A DNA stretch of 64,000 bases, taken from positions 3,286,001-3,350,000 of the forward strand of contig NC_049562.1 of the NCBI RefSeq assembly GCF_013368755.1, read 5' to 3'. This DNA is from Talaromyces rugulosus. Its lineage: Eukaryota > Ascomycota > Eurotiomycetes > Eurotiales > Trichocomaceae. The notes beneath the pieces are model-generated. The model was not told the DNA's origin, searched no databases, and saw only the letters and a program-made list of their open reading frames with translations. The translations under genes and the position numbers were made by a program. Below, one piece after another: positions 36,470 through 47,560 of this stretch. How positions within the stretch are numbered: the stretch's first letter is position 1; every line of letters starts with the position of its first letter.

Positions 36470-38213
36470 TCAACAATCAGCTCTGCCAAAATACCTCGGA
36501 AAAGGAACCACATCTCGAAGACTGACCACACCTGTAAGATAACCAATAAGTCGATCGAACCCTAGGCCAAATCCTCCATGCGGTGCGCCTCCCCACCGAC
36601 GAAGGTCTGCATACCACTGAAGATGACCAAGATCCTCACCCGGCAGTAGTGACGGATATTTGGGCTCGGCGGCGGCGGTTTCTGTAGTGGCATTTTCTGC
36701 AAGATTATTCAACGGCGTTTTCTTGATAAGCCCGTGCTCGCGCATGTTTTGGATCAGCTCGGGTAACCTGTGTTCACGGAGAGAGCCTCCAACGACTTCA
36801 CTAATCTCAGGCAACAGGAGATCAAAGCATGCCACCGTGGGTTTATCAGGGTCAGAACCGGCACTGGCTTCAGAAGGCGCCATGTAAAATGGCTTCACTT
36901 TCTTCGGGTAGTCTGTCACGAAAACAGGCACGCCGCTGAAAAGATGGTCGACAATGTATTTCTCATGCTCAAGCTGAAGACCATCTGACCACACTGGCGG
37001 AAAAGTGAAAGAAGCACCGCGATTAGCTACGGCGTCTTCAAGCATTTCTATCACACGTGTGTATGTTACCCGAGGCCAAGCAGACTCGGAAAGTAAGGCA
37101 TCCCAACGCTTGCGGAGGCCCTCGCCAGACTCGGCAGAATCAGAACCGGACTCTCCCGATCGTTTCGCAGACAGAATCTCTTGCCCAACAGGGGTGTCGT
37201 GGACTCTGCGCGTCAAATCGCGGATCAGATACTCCACCAAATCAGTTAGCGTGTCCACGTCATTTGCAAAATTAACCTCTGCCTCCAACATATAGAACTC
37301 GCTCAGGTGGCGCGGAGTGTCGCTCTTCTCTGCCCGAAAAGTCGGCGAGAGTGTCCATACATTGCCTAATTCAGCTGCATACGCCTCCAAATGAAGCTGT
37401 GATGATACTGTCAAATATTTCGGACTGCGAAAGAAATGATCTGCATCTTTGTCGGATGTTGGAGATGTTGACTGCGGAACAACTGTAAATGTCTCACCAG
37501 CTCCCTCACAGTCAGACGAAGTAATTAGCGGTGGCTGGACCTGCACGAAGTGCCCATGGGGATGAGATCGAAAGGTCTGCCCCAGCTGATAGATGCATTC
37601 TGAGCGAAATCGCGCCAGGAGCGACTGAAATGGAGTCCGCAGCCGAAGATGGGGAATCTGCCTGAGGAAGTCGGGCGAATGATACTTTTTTTGAATAGGA
37701 TATGTCTGTCCGAGATTGCCGTTATATTTCATGCCAAGGAACAAGAGTTCACAAGCGTAACTAACCTCTGGATCTGCTTCTCCTACTAATCGAACCGCCG
37801 TGGCCTGTAGTTCATGTTTCTGTTCCTTCCCAGGAGGACAGGCTTTCCAGATACCAGACATCTCAATTGCTGTGCCCGTTGATAAACTCCCCCCAAGAAT
37901 GTCAGTTAATTTTATTCTTTCTCGAACTACTCAATTAGACCTACTTGGCCGCCTGCTCTGGCTTCAAAATTGCCTGTAACGATTGCACCGTCGACCCATC
38001 TGTAATCTCGGCAAACGCTACGCGTTTTTGTTTCCTCACAGACCGAACATAACCATTCACTTGGACTTCTTCGTTTTCGAACGAGCTCCGTCCTTCTCCT
38101 TTTTCTGGCAAAGCAAGGAGATCCGCACATCGTAGTCTGGCGCGAGATGCCAACGGACTGGGTCGACTAGCTCGCCATCCACATGTGGAAAATGCCCGCC
38201 GCCATGTGTGCAT
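36470..38213 (-). CDS. slm5: Asparaginyl-tRNA synthetase, mitochondrial type
   Basis: A class IIb aminoacyl-tRNA synthetase that charges tRNA-Asn, probably in mitochondria. Three exons (38213-37945, 37886-37766, 37705-36470) give 541 residues. The N terminus (MHTWRRAFSTCGWRASR) is Arg-rich without acidic residues, like a mitochondrial presequence. An OB-fold anticodon-binding domain follows (VNGYVRSVRKQKRVAFAEI). Then come motif 1 (SECIYQLGQTFRSH), motif 2 (SPTFRAEKSDTPRHLSEFYM) and motif 3 (GGFGLGFDRLIGYLTG). The first intron restores NLSTGTAIEMSGIWK. The second is 60 nt with GTTAGT donor and has no stop in frame; removal restores GEADPE/TYPIQKKYHS, so it is an intron rather than a 20-residue insertion. 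The symbol follows the yeast mitochondrial enzyme; identity as the organellar enzyme is inferred from the leader. Confidence 0.9.
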
Positions 38214-38522
38214 TGCGAGGGTACAACAATGCGCCTAGAAAGGAGGATTGTTGATATCGAATGAGAAAAAATATTGTTATTGACTTTGCGGTTGTTCCGT
38301 TCCTCTCGGCGAATGACGTCTGGGTCTTGTTGCACTAACCGGCTTAAGCTTAGCCCCTTATCAATCAACACCGATAAGCTTCGTCTACCAAATGCAAATT
38401 CTAATGTTATACAAGGGAAATAAGTGTCATCTTAATGAATGTATCAAGCTCAAATAGTCATCACAAAGCTATAGAAAAATACACAAAGGAAAGGACATGG
38501 TATCATGAAGTAGAAAGAATAA
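38214..38522. other. Short tandem intergenic region
   Basis: This 309-bp gap between two minus-strand genes must hold the synthetase promoter and the 3' end of the RRM gene. I see no specific element. Confidence 0.5.
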
Positions 38523-41360
38523 TCAAGGGTGAGAGCCCTGTCCCTCGTACGCTCTTCTCTCTTCCTCAATCATGTCAATGGCGTCCGAGACTTTACCATC
38601 AACCGCCTCAGCATAAATCTTGAGTCTGTTTTTCCCACCGTCGAGCCCTTCATCATACCCCATGGTGGTCAAAGTATCGACGCAGTTGTCAATAATGCTG
38701 TGCCTAATGGCAGTCTGTATATCCTCGTGCAATGCGTCCGTGTAATCACGAGTCACTGATCCAGGAGCATCGTCTACTGGAAAGCTTCCTGGAAGCGTAT
38801 CCGTGCGCCTTGTGCGAAGGCTTAGAGGTCGCGGTCCCGCTGGGTATTCATGGTAAGGACGACGAAGTGATTGGCTTCCTACACCTTTACGTCCTATGAA
38901 TTGTGCTCTACCCATATCTCGGATAGGTTCAGGGCGAGGCTGCTGAGAAATAGGTTGGTCTACAGGTCTTATTTCGTTTGTTGTAGAAAGTGGTGGAGCT
39001 TCCGATCTAGCTTGACTTTCGTCGTTGTCTTCACGATGCCCGGACCGATACTGATTTGTCAACAAGTGTGCATCAAGCTGAGACACTGGCGGGAACCGCG
39101 CCATTTCCGTGTTGGGACTGAATGTCATAGATCGTTTAGGTGCAGCTTCTGCGAGCTCATCTGTGCTTCGAGTGGGAAGGAGTGAAGGGTACCGAGCAGC
39201 GAATTCTGGACTTTCTTCAGGATGATCAAAGCGTACACTTCTTTCAACACTATTTCTTGGTTGGTTGGGTTCCCGTCGGTGACCGCGAAGCGAACTGCCC
39301 CTAGGGTTTCCACTAAAGATTCTCGGAAGGTCGTCACGGCTTGAACTCATCACAGGGTGCACTTCTCTAGGTTGAAGAGTACTTGGGTGCCATGATTTAC
39401 GATGGCGGAGTCGTTGGTCGACAGGGACATCCGTAAACGTAGGTCTTGCTGGCCGAGATGGGTGGGTCTGTATTGCATCAATGGGAGAATTGTCGCTATA
39501 TTCCAAGTTGATTGAATGGCCGTCAATGACTATTCCCTGTAGACTTTCTAGAGCGGTTTTTGCAGATTGACTTGACTCAAAACGAGCATAGCCGAATCCG
39601 ACATGCCTCCCAGTGAAAGAATCTTTGGGCAAGTGAATTTGGGCAGAGCAGCCTTTAGAGGCAAACACCTCTCCTATAACCTTCTCAGTCACTTGGTAAC
39701 CAACATTTCCAATGAACAGAGAATTCGTAGCAGATCCAGGATTCTGGACAGTAGATTCCAGGGTTGCAGGCCGACTGCCACTATCTATAGGGGCTGCCGA
39801 GGAAGAAATAGGCGTGGGCTGTACTTGCTGTGTTTCGGCAACCTTTGCAGGCACTGATGGCGGCGGAACGGGACGCAAAGACAATGGGGCAAAGGCTGGG
39901 CGGTTAGGCCAGCTTGAGAACAAGGTACCCCCCGAAACATTACTCTGTGATGGAGTGGACTCGGGAGCAGCATTTTGGTCCTGCGAAACTGGCTGACTTG
40001 AAGGCAATGATGTTGTTGGATGAGGAGGCAACGGACGTCGAAGGGAATCGATCTTAGGTTCGGCCATAGCTGGAGACTGTTGTTTCAGTTCTTGATTTGT
40101 CTCCGCCTCCGACTGAATATTATTGGGAGGGATATTGGTAGACTCCACTGGCTGTTGGACGCACTCACGTTGGGTGGGACCAGTACTACCGGTGGCTTCT
40201 GCCTGGGTGTTGTTATTTTGCTGACCAAATTCGGCTTCAAAAGCGGCATAAAGAGTCTTTCCGAAGTCCTCGAGACCTTGAACCATGTCTTCTAAGCCGT
40301 CGATTATCTGCTCGGCAGAACGAAGTTCAGCCTCACGAACTCTTTCTGCAGCTTGCCCTGAAGCATCAGAAGCATTTTGCAAAAGTTGTGCTAAATTTTG
40401 GGCTTGTGATTGCATGGCATTCAACGCTGTTTGGGCGCTGGAAGTAACATCACCGGGGATTGCATTGTGTGCATTCCGCAGGTGGCGTTCGATTTCGGGC
40501 ACCTTTGATCCAAATTCAGATCGTAGGCTGTCCATCTTGCCAACAACAGTTTGTAAAATATTGGCCACCAGGTCACTGGGCCACGTAGGCGGCATGGAGT
40601 TGGGTTGGGTCGTGTGAGATTGTGCAGAGGAAGAATTATCGGCCTGCTCATTTGCTTGCTGAGCTGCGCTTCCCTCCTCGAGCATTTTGGCGATTTCGGC
40701 CTCAAACGCTGAAAGTAAAGGTTCCGGTTCCGTCCGAGGTTGTAATTCTTCGTTATTTGCCGACTCCGATGTTGGATTCCCGGTCGAGTTATTCTCGCTG
40801 ACCCATTGCCCACGGGAATCCGAATATTCCACTTCATATTGGTTGTTGTAGTTGAGGGCTGGTTTCTCCGTGGTGATCGATGATACCGAATTGCGGTGCC
40901 CTTCGCCGAGCTGAGATCGAGATGTGGACCCTCGTTCGACGGATTTCCATAACTCAGTTACAGATCTGGAGCGGCGAATATCAAACAAATGCATTTTTGA
41001 TACATTTTCTTGGGGCAGAGGTGCCGGTGCCAGTGCGACTGGTTCGTCAAGTCGTTGGTCGAGTTCGAAGGACGAGCCAACCTATTTGCTCGATTAGCTA
41101 TCATCATTTAAGCCAGTTCAAGCTAGGATACTCACGGTTATAATGTCACCATCATCCTCATCCAAGTAGGTCAGCATAGCATTTGGATGATTCAAAGCTA
41201 TTTCATCGTATTCCGGGGCTGATAAATGGATGATCCCATGGCGTTTGTATCGTTTGTCGTCAGCGTTTGAGCCGGAAATAACACTCTCGGTGGAAGAGTC
41301 ATATAGGTTGTCTTCGACAGGGTAGCTGTGTAAGTCCCTGATTTGGAATGGTTTCAACAT
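38523..41360 (-). CDS. RRM protein with PB1-like N terminus and UBA-like C terminus
   Basis: Two exons, 41360-41136 and 41081-38523, give 927 residues; the 54-nt intron has GTGAGT and ATAG ends. Near residues 45-85, spanning the splice, is HPNAMLTYLDEDDGDIIT followed by VGSSFELDQRL. This resembles the acidic OPCA half of PB1 domains, which mediate head-to-tail pairing in autophagy adaptors and kinases. Residues about 190-270 are helical and Ala/Gln/Glu-rich (possible coiled coil). Residues about 528-602 are an RNA-recognition motif with RNP2 (LFIGNV) and RNP1 (HVGFGYARF). The tail after 602 is Arg/Ser/Pro-rich. The last 50 residues (CVDTLTTMGYDEG, then VSDAIDMIEEERRAY) look like a UBA-type three-helix module. 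RNA binding is well supported; the PB1 and UBA calls are by motif only. Function is unknown. Confidence 0.85.
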
Positions 41361-41997
41361 TTTGAAAACGCCAGGTGATGGTTGCGGATTGCTGCTGCTG
41401 ATGATGTTGATGGTGATAATGATGGAAGAAGAGGGTGCCTGATAGCTGCGGGTGGCGATAGCAGATGATAATACGAGGTCTCACGAAGAGCAAGGCTGCA
41501 TGATAAAGTATGATGGTAAAGAAACAACCAGTCGACAAATACCATCGACTGACAGCGACCAGTTTCACGACTCCTTTCGTGAGTAGTAAGCAAATCAATA
41601 AAAGCGAGGTCGTTCTGCGCTTCAGGCAGCCGAGTTTACGAGTTCCCGATAAGAGCAATCATCCAGGAAGCATTTAAGTCGCCGGCTGATTCCCCGCTCG
41701 CTGGTATGCCGCTATTCCGCATCGAGACCGACGACATGGACTCGCCCGAAATCTCCACCGGCCCTGCGTATTTCCAATATTTCTTCCATGAACTATTGAC
41801 TCCATTCGGGTTTCACGCCAATGATCTTTATTCCGAGCTCTGCTCCGTTCTGAACCCAGGACTACGCGATTACAACCTGCTAGGCAGCTGCAATTTCCGT
41901 CCTAAAAACGCCGCTCTCAACGCGGGAAATTCACGCGATACAAAGCACGCCACGATCGTAAAAGAAAAACAAAAAAACAAAGTCCCCGCCACAAGCA
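41361..41997. promoter_or_regulatory. Divergent promoter region, RRM gene and MYST acetyltransferase
   Basis: About 640 bp between two divergent starts. It includes an open frame from 41706 that overlaps the acetyltransferase start in another phase. That frame may be leader sequence or an unresolved first exon (see the MYST entry). A GAT/CAT-repeat-like stretch lies at about 41390-41430. Confidence 0.5.
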
Positions 41998-43038
41998 ATG
42001 CCTCGGCCGAACCCTTCAACCCTAACAAAAAAGGCTGCCGACCGCGGTGTCAAACGCGTCGTCTTGGGGGATATATCTTTTCAGACCTGGTACCACTCGA
42101 TTTACCCGGAGGAACTGGTGAACAAACAGACCGATGTACTGTACGTATGCCGGTGGTGTTTCCGGTATACATGTGACGCTGCAGCCTATTCAAAGCACAC
42201 GCGCGTGTGTACCTGCCAGCGGTCGCCTCCAGGCACCAAGATATACGAACACGGTGGATATGCGGTGTGGGAAATAGACGGAGAAGACCAGAAGCTGTTT
42301 GCGCAGAATCTGTCGCTCTTTGCAAAGCTTTTTCTCGATCACAAGTCTGTCTTTTTCGACGTCACGTCATTCCTGTATTATGTCCTTACGTTTGTCGACT
42401 CCAAAGATCCCGACCACTACTACGTTCTCGGATATTTTTCCAAGGAGAAGCTTTCATGGGACCCGAATAACTTGGCTTGCATTCTCATATTCCCGCCATA
42501 CCAACACAAGCAATTAGGGAAACTTCTTATGGGAGTCAGCTATAAATTGAGTGCATGGGAATGGGAGGGAGGACTGATTGGTGGTCCTGAGCGGCCCCTC
42601 AGTGAGATGGGAAACCGGAGTTACACGCGGTTCTGGGCAGAGCGCATGGCACGCTATTTCTTACTAGGACCTCCTGGAGGGGACCCGGACAACTTTGTTC
42701 AGCAGAAGCAGATGGTCGCCAAGGCAGCAAAGAAAAGACCGCCTTGGGAAAGGATGACAGTACGAGAAATCGGCTTGGCAACAGGCATGTTGGCCGAAGA
42801 CGTGATCACCACATTGAAAGAAATGGGAGTAGTGGAGCCAGAACCACCCACCAAGAGACAGAAAAAGGCCCCAAGCACGAGTGCTGGCGATGAAGAGGGA
42901 GTCATCATTCGCAAATCCAACGTGCTGGAATGGGCCAAGATCCACAATGTCACTCTCAGGGATCCTGTGAGAGAAGACGGCTTCATTGGCGAATGGGCTC
43001 CTGAATACATACAACTACGACAAGACAGTAGTGACTAG
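41998..43038 (+). CDS. MYST-family histone acetyltransferase (Sas2-like)
   Basis: A nuclear lysine acetyltransferase of the MYST family. From the ATG at 41998 it has 346 residues. The C2HC zinc finger is C51, C54, H67 and C71 (YVCRWC then HTRVC). The acetyl-CoA fold contains VWEIDGEDQKLFAQNLSLFAKLF, the autoacetylated-lysine region LFLDHKSVFFDV, the catalytic-Cys strand NNLACILIFPPYQ and the cofactor loop QHKQLGKLLMG. A C-terminal helix-turn-helix (MTVREIGLATGM, then VITTLKEMGVVE) is present. The short form without chromodomain resembles Sas2-type enzymes (H4K16 acetylation in yeast) rather than Esa1. The start is uncertain: a stop lies upstream in this frame at 41959, and the preceding 41706-42176 frame could supply another N terminus only through an intron I could not place convincingly. 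Confidence 0.88.
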   Translation: MPRPNPSTLTKKAADRGVKRVVLGDISFQTWYHSIYPEELVNKQTDVLYVCRWCFRYTCDAAAYSKHTRVCTCQRSPPGTKIYEHGGYAVWEIDGEDQKLFAQNLSLFAKLFLDHKSVFFDVTSFLYYVLTFVDSKDPDHYYVLGYFSKEKLSWDPNNLACILIFPPYQHKQLGKLLMGVSYKLSAWEWEGGLIGGPERPLSEMGNRSYTRFWAERMARYFLLGPPGGDPDNFVQQKQMVAKAAKKRPPWERMTVREIGLATGMLAEDVITTLKEMGVVEPEPPTKRQKKAPSTSAGDEEGVIIRKSNVLEWAKIHNVTLRDPVREDGFIGEWAPEYIQLRQDSSD

Positions 43039-43579
43039 GTTGCTGCCAATAATAATTCGCGGATGGAAGTGGCGACTTTTGTCCCTCGATAGGCAGCAGA
43101 GTTTTTGCATTCATGGCGCTTTTAGGTGATGGTGGAGATACCCCTTATTCTTGTAATTATGTATTGTTGTGTATCTTATATTTTATGCTTTGCAATTTCT
43201 AGTTCTTGAGATACCCGAAATACTACATTATACTTTATAGAACTTGCATATATATTTATAATTTTTAGATTACCAAACCCGACGTGGCTAAAACACACAC
43301 ACACACACACACACGCACACACATCAATTGACATCTACGCCACAGCTCTCAGAAACATTTTTGAATTGATGGTTCTAATGTTGACAGAATGCATCAATGA
43401 AGGAAATTGTAGCGGAGCTCTGATTCATTATATGTTAAGGCGTAAAAATATACAGAATTCTCCTCTTCCTATCTAGAAATGTCATACTTCAAATGAATAA
43501 GTTTTCTGCGCTTTTTTTTATGCCTAGTGGCCAAATATCCATTGAACAAGTAACTTCAAGCTTGTGAGGCATTCCTATA
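43039..43579. other. Convergent intergenic region with (AC)n repeat
   Basis: This lies between the ends of two convergent genes and should hold both 3' untranslated regions. An AC dinucleotide run lies at about 43292-43323. There is no coding signal. Confidence 0.6.
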
Positions 43580-45527
43580 TTATTCCTCCATTCCTCCAGG
43601 GCCACCCTGTCTGCCCATTTGCCTGGCCTTCAATAATTCGTCACATAGTAGCAAGTTGGAAGCAATACCGGTGCTTGAGGAGATGCAATTCCGCAGCACG
43701 CGGTAAGAGTCAAAGACGCCCTGTTGGATCGGATCCATGGGCTCACCAGTGGCAAGATCCAACCCAGCCACGTTGCCTTGGTTCACCTCATCTTGGATCT
43801 TGGCAAGCGAGTCCTGAATGTCATGGCCAGAGTTGGCGGCAAGAGTCTTTGGGATCACAGCTAGAGCAGCTGCAAAGGCTTCGACACCAAACCTAGTTTT
43901 ACCCTTCACGGTCTTTTTGAAATCATTTGATAACAAGTGGGTGGCAGCGGCAACTTGGAAAGAGCCTGCGCCGGGAACCACACAGTTGTCAACAATTGTG
44001 TTGTAAACAGATCGCAGACCGTCTCGGACGGCGTCTGTCAATTGTGCAATTGTGTGTTGGTTGGGTCCTTTGATGAGGATCGTCACCGATTTAGGGTCCT
44101 TGACTTCCTCAACAAAAGTGTATTTCTCTTCTCCAAGCTGATGCTCGTAGACCAGACCTGCCCAGCCAAGTGCGTCGGGGGTGAGGTCTTCGACACTGTT
44201 TTGAGCAATGCCGCCGCACACAAGTTGAAGTCGTTCCATGTTCCGTCGCTTAGCACGGCGAAGCGCAAAGATGCCATTCTTCACGAGAACATCCAGACTC
44301 AAAGGATCAATACCCTTCTGGTTGATGACCACGAACCCCTTCTTAGGATCATTGCCGCAAACCTCCTTCTTCAGTTCCACAATTTTTTGAAGCTTGGCGT
44401 CGACGAACCGACGTTCACTTTCCACCAGTTTGTCTCTTTGCTCGGCACTCGAGTAGTAGAACCCAGAGTTGATCTCGGATTTCTCATACTCCAAACTGAC
44501 ATTCAGAGTCAAGATGAAGGCATTTTCCACTCGTTTAGGCATGTCCGGGTGTCGTGCTCCGTGGTCCAAAGCGAGGCCCCGAATCAACTGAGTGTCGGAG
44601 GCATTTCGATGTTGCATCTTCATAATCTCTATCATATGAAGATCAGGCTTCTCCGGAGGATGGTGAATGGCAAGAACTGCATCGACGATGGATGGAGTGA
44701 GGCTTTCGGCAAGGACTTTGTTTAATTTCGTAGTGAGAGATGTACGAGCGACGGACAACAGTAATTCCCGGTCGATTTCCCGGTCCAGCTTGAAGTTGTT
44801 CAGAAACTTAAAAGAAAAAAAAACAATCGTCAGTTAAAGCCTCAAATGTTGAAGGAAGACTCATACGTTGATAGTCTCATTCTTGGCAATTTCAAAGCCG
44901 TCTGTCAGAACTCTTGGGTGAAGACCCTCAGAGATGTGTCTGTCTGCCTGCTTGAGTAGCTCTCCCACCATAAGCACAACCGACGTTGTTCCATCGCCCG
45001 TGATATCATCTTGTGCGGTAGCGGCTCGTGCAATCATGACCTTTTGGAAATCAGTCTCGAACGTGATTCGCATAGGATATATATCTTACGGCAGTAGGGT
45101 TTTGAATTTGCTAGACAAGTTGGTTAGCAGATAAAATGGCAGCAACTTGAAGACCACACTTACCATCTCTTTCAAGAGCACATTTCCATCCTTGGTGAGT
45201 TTGATCTATTGAGATATCAATGTCTGTCCCATAACACAGTATTTTTTGCGGCAACAACGTACCCCTCCAGCGCCATCAACAAGCCTAAAAGTCTTCGAGT
45301 CAGCATAACCCAAGTCACAGTTTTCCCGCGAGGCCTTACATCTTGATTGTCCCCGAGGGACCAAGGTTCGACTTGAGCACATCCTGCAGACCTTCTCCAG
45401 CGCTGATGTTCACCTTGAGCGCTTCTCCTCTCCGCTACAACTTTTGTCAGTGTGCGCTAGCGGAGGGGCATCTGATAATTCTTACTCGGGACTCCGCCTT
45501 GGGATTGAGTAACTGGGTTGCAGACAT
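43580..45527 (-). CDS. cct6: Chaperonin TCP-1 zeta subunit (CCT6)
   Basis: A subunit of the cytosolic TRiC/CCT chaperonin, the ATP-driven folding chamber for actin, tubulin and other proteins. Seven exons (45527-45486, 45434-45340, 45284-45263, 45205-45164, 45110-45090, 45040-44867, 44806-43580) give exactly 541 codons, 540 residues, the family's normal length. Exon 3 is only 22 nt and exon 5 only 21 nt (codes QIQNPTA); both are needed to restore the conserved [17 protein letters not shown] and [19 protein letters not shown] region. The ATPase loop GDGTTS begins at residue 89, and the second nucleotide motif ([10 protein letters not shown]) lies near residue 395. The C terminus ends [11 protein letters not shown]. 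It shares a 380-bp divergent promoter with NOP56. Confidence 0.95.
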
Positions 45528-45907
45528 TGCTGCGACGAGTATTTGCAGCTGTTTCCGAACTTGTCACAGGGAAAAAAGGATATAAGGGGGAGAGGAGAAA
45601 CTATCTTGGGGTTATGCTCGCTCTGTTCGGCTGGCGCTTCCCGCCCAAACGCGGTGAGCTTAATTTTGCCAGAAAAGTTCCCGCCCACATTGCAGATTCG
45701 CACTAGCGCGGCGGCTGTCTAGAGAGGAAAAAAAAAATCGAGCTCTGCCTTTCCAGGTCTCTAATGCTCCTGGTCTACGCACCTGCATCGCCAATTCCAC
45801 AGTCGCCCAGTTGCTTCAGTCGGTGATTGTCGTACGGGCTAATTCGCTCGTCCAGTGTCGTTTTTCCTTAATTTTTTTCTCTGTCGGTGTCTAGTTTTCT
45901 AGCAGCC
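45528..45907. promoter_or_regulatory. Bidirectional promoter, cct6 and nop56
   Basis: A 380-bp gap between two divergent ATGs. It contains two identical TTCCCGCCC words in the same orientation at 45639-45647 and 45679-45687, exactly 40 bp apart, in a region otherwise only moderately GC-rich. The nop56-side leader is pyrimidine-rich (TTTTTTCTCTGTCGG-like). Regulatory use is inferred from repetition and position. Confidence 0.55.
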
Positions 45908-47560
45908 ATGGCCGACTACCTGCTCTTCGAAGCCCCAATGGGCTACTCGCTGTTCAAGGTCACCCACCAGGCTGACACTGTCGGAAACCGCCTGAAGGAG
46001 GTCCAGGAAGGCGTCGCGGATCTTTCGAAATTCGGAAAAATGGTTGATCTCGTCAGCTTCTTGCCATTCGAGTACGTGCCATCCGCGCTAGTTTTGCTCC
46101 TTTCGCATCTTTGATTCTAACAGTTTTAAAACAGGAACAACAAGCAGGCCCTCAGCGAAATCAATGATATTTCAGAGGGAGTTGCATCCGAAACTCTCAT
46201 CTCTTTCCTCGAACTCAACCTACCAAAGGCAGGCAAGAAGAAGAAGGTTAGCCTGGGCGTGTATGACAAGGTTTTGGCAACGAGCATCAAGGGTGCCTTC
46301 CCATCCGTTGAGTGCGAGACTGGAGACACCAGCGAAGTAGTGCAAGACATGCTCCGAGGAGTCCGACTGCATGCGACAAAGCTTTTGAAACAGCTCCGCG
46401 AAGGTGACTTGGACACTGCCCAATTGGGTCTGGGTCACGCCTACTCTCGCGCCAAAGTCAAGTTTTCCGTTCAGCGAGATGACAACCATATCATCCAGGC
46501 TATTGCCATTCTTGATCAGTTGGACAAGGCCATCAACACGTTTTCCATGAGAGTGCGAGAATGGTACTCATGGCACTTCCCCGAGCTTATCAAGATCGTC
46601 TCGGAGAACCATCGCTACGCACAGGTAGCACTTTTTGTCCAGGACAAGAAGTCGTTGACAGACGAACGTCTGCATGATCTTGCTGCTCTAGTGGAAGATG
46701 ATGAGGGTGTTGCTCGGAGTATCATCGAGGCTGCCAAACATAGTATGGGCCAAGAGATCTCTGAGAGTGACATGGAAAATGTCATTGCCTTTGCCCAGCG
46801 CGTTGTTAGCCTGGCCAACTACCGCAAGTCCCTGCACTCTTACTTGGTCTCTAAGATGAGCGTCGTGGCTCCTAACTTGGCTACTCTTATTGGCGAAATT
46901 GTTGGCGCTCGGCTTATTTCCCACGCCGGAAGCTTGACCAATCTCTCCAAGTACCCTGCCTCTACTGTTCAGATCCTTGGTGCCGAGAAAGCGCTGTTCA
47001 GGGCCCTGAAGACGAAGGGAAACACCCCCAAATACGGATTGCTTTACCACTCCTCTTTCATTGGAAGAGCTGGGCCGAAGAACAAGGGCAGAATCTCTCG
47101 ATTCCTTGCCAACAAGTGCTCGATTGCCTCCAGAATTGATAACTTCTCCGAGGAGCCCTCGACGAAATTCGGAGAAGCTCTTAAGAAGCAAGTTGAGGAA
47201 CGTTTGGAGTTCTACGCATCCGGCGCGCCACCCACCAAGAACGAAGTTGCTATGGTACGTTTGCCTTTCTCTCTATTCTTTTTGCACTCGACTGACTTGA
47301 TAATACAGAAATCTGCAATGGACTCTATCCTGGCCGATATGGATGTCGATGCCGGTGGAGATAGCGATGTTGAAATGGAAGATGAAGAGAAAGCTGAGAA
47401 GAAGAAGGAGAAGAAGGAAAAGAAAGAGAAGAAGGAGAAAAAAGAGAAGAAGGAGAAGAAAGAGAAGAAAGAGACCAAGGACAACGAAGACAAGAAAGAA
47501 AAGAAGAAGAGGAAGCGCGACAGCGAAGTGGGCGCATCGACGAAGAAGTCTAAGGCTTAG
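45908..47560 (+). CDS. nop56: NOP56, box C/D snoRNP core protein
   Basis: A nucleolar protein of box C/D snoRNPs, which guide 2'-O-methylation and processing of rRNA together with fibrillarin, NOP58 and SNU13. Three exons (45908-46071, 46135-47254, 47309-47560) give 511 residues. The start [18 protein letters not shown] and the phrase [18 protein letters not shown] are NOP56 hallmarks. The Nop domain, with [19 protein letters not shown] and GLIYHSSFIG-type (here [10 protein letters not shown]) sequence, binds the kink-turn complex. The last 60 residues are a KKEKKE-repeat tail and a KKKRKR nuclear-localisation-like stretch. The last intron (47255-47308, 54 nt) has no stop in frame, so only the family alignment ([12 protein letters not shown]) shows it to be an intron. 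It diverges from cct6. Confidence 0.94.

Noticed and set aside
47394..47500. Purine-rich repeat as a non-coding microsatellite
   Set aside because: It is in frame and codes the KKEKKE tail typical of NOP56 proteins.
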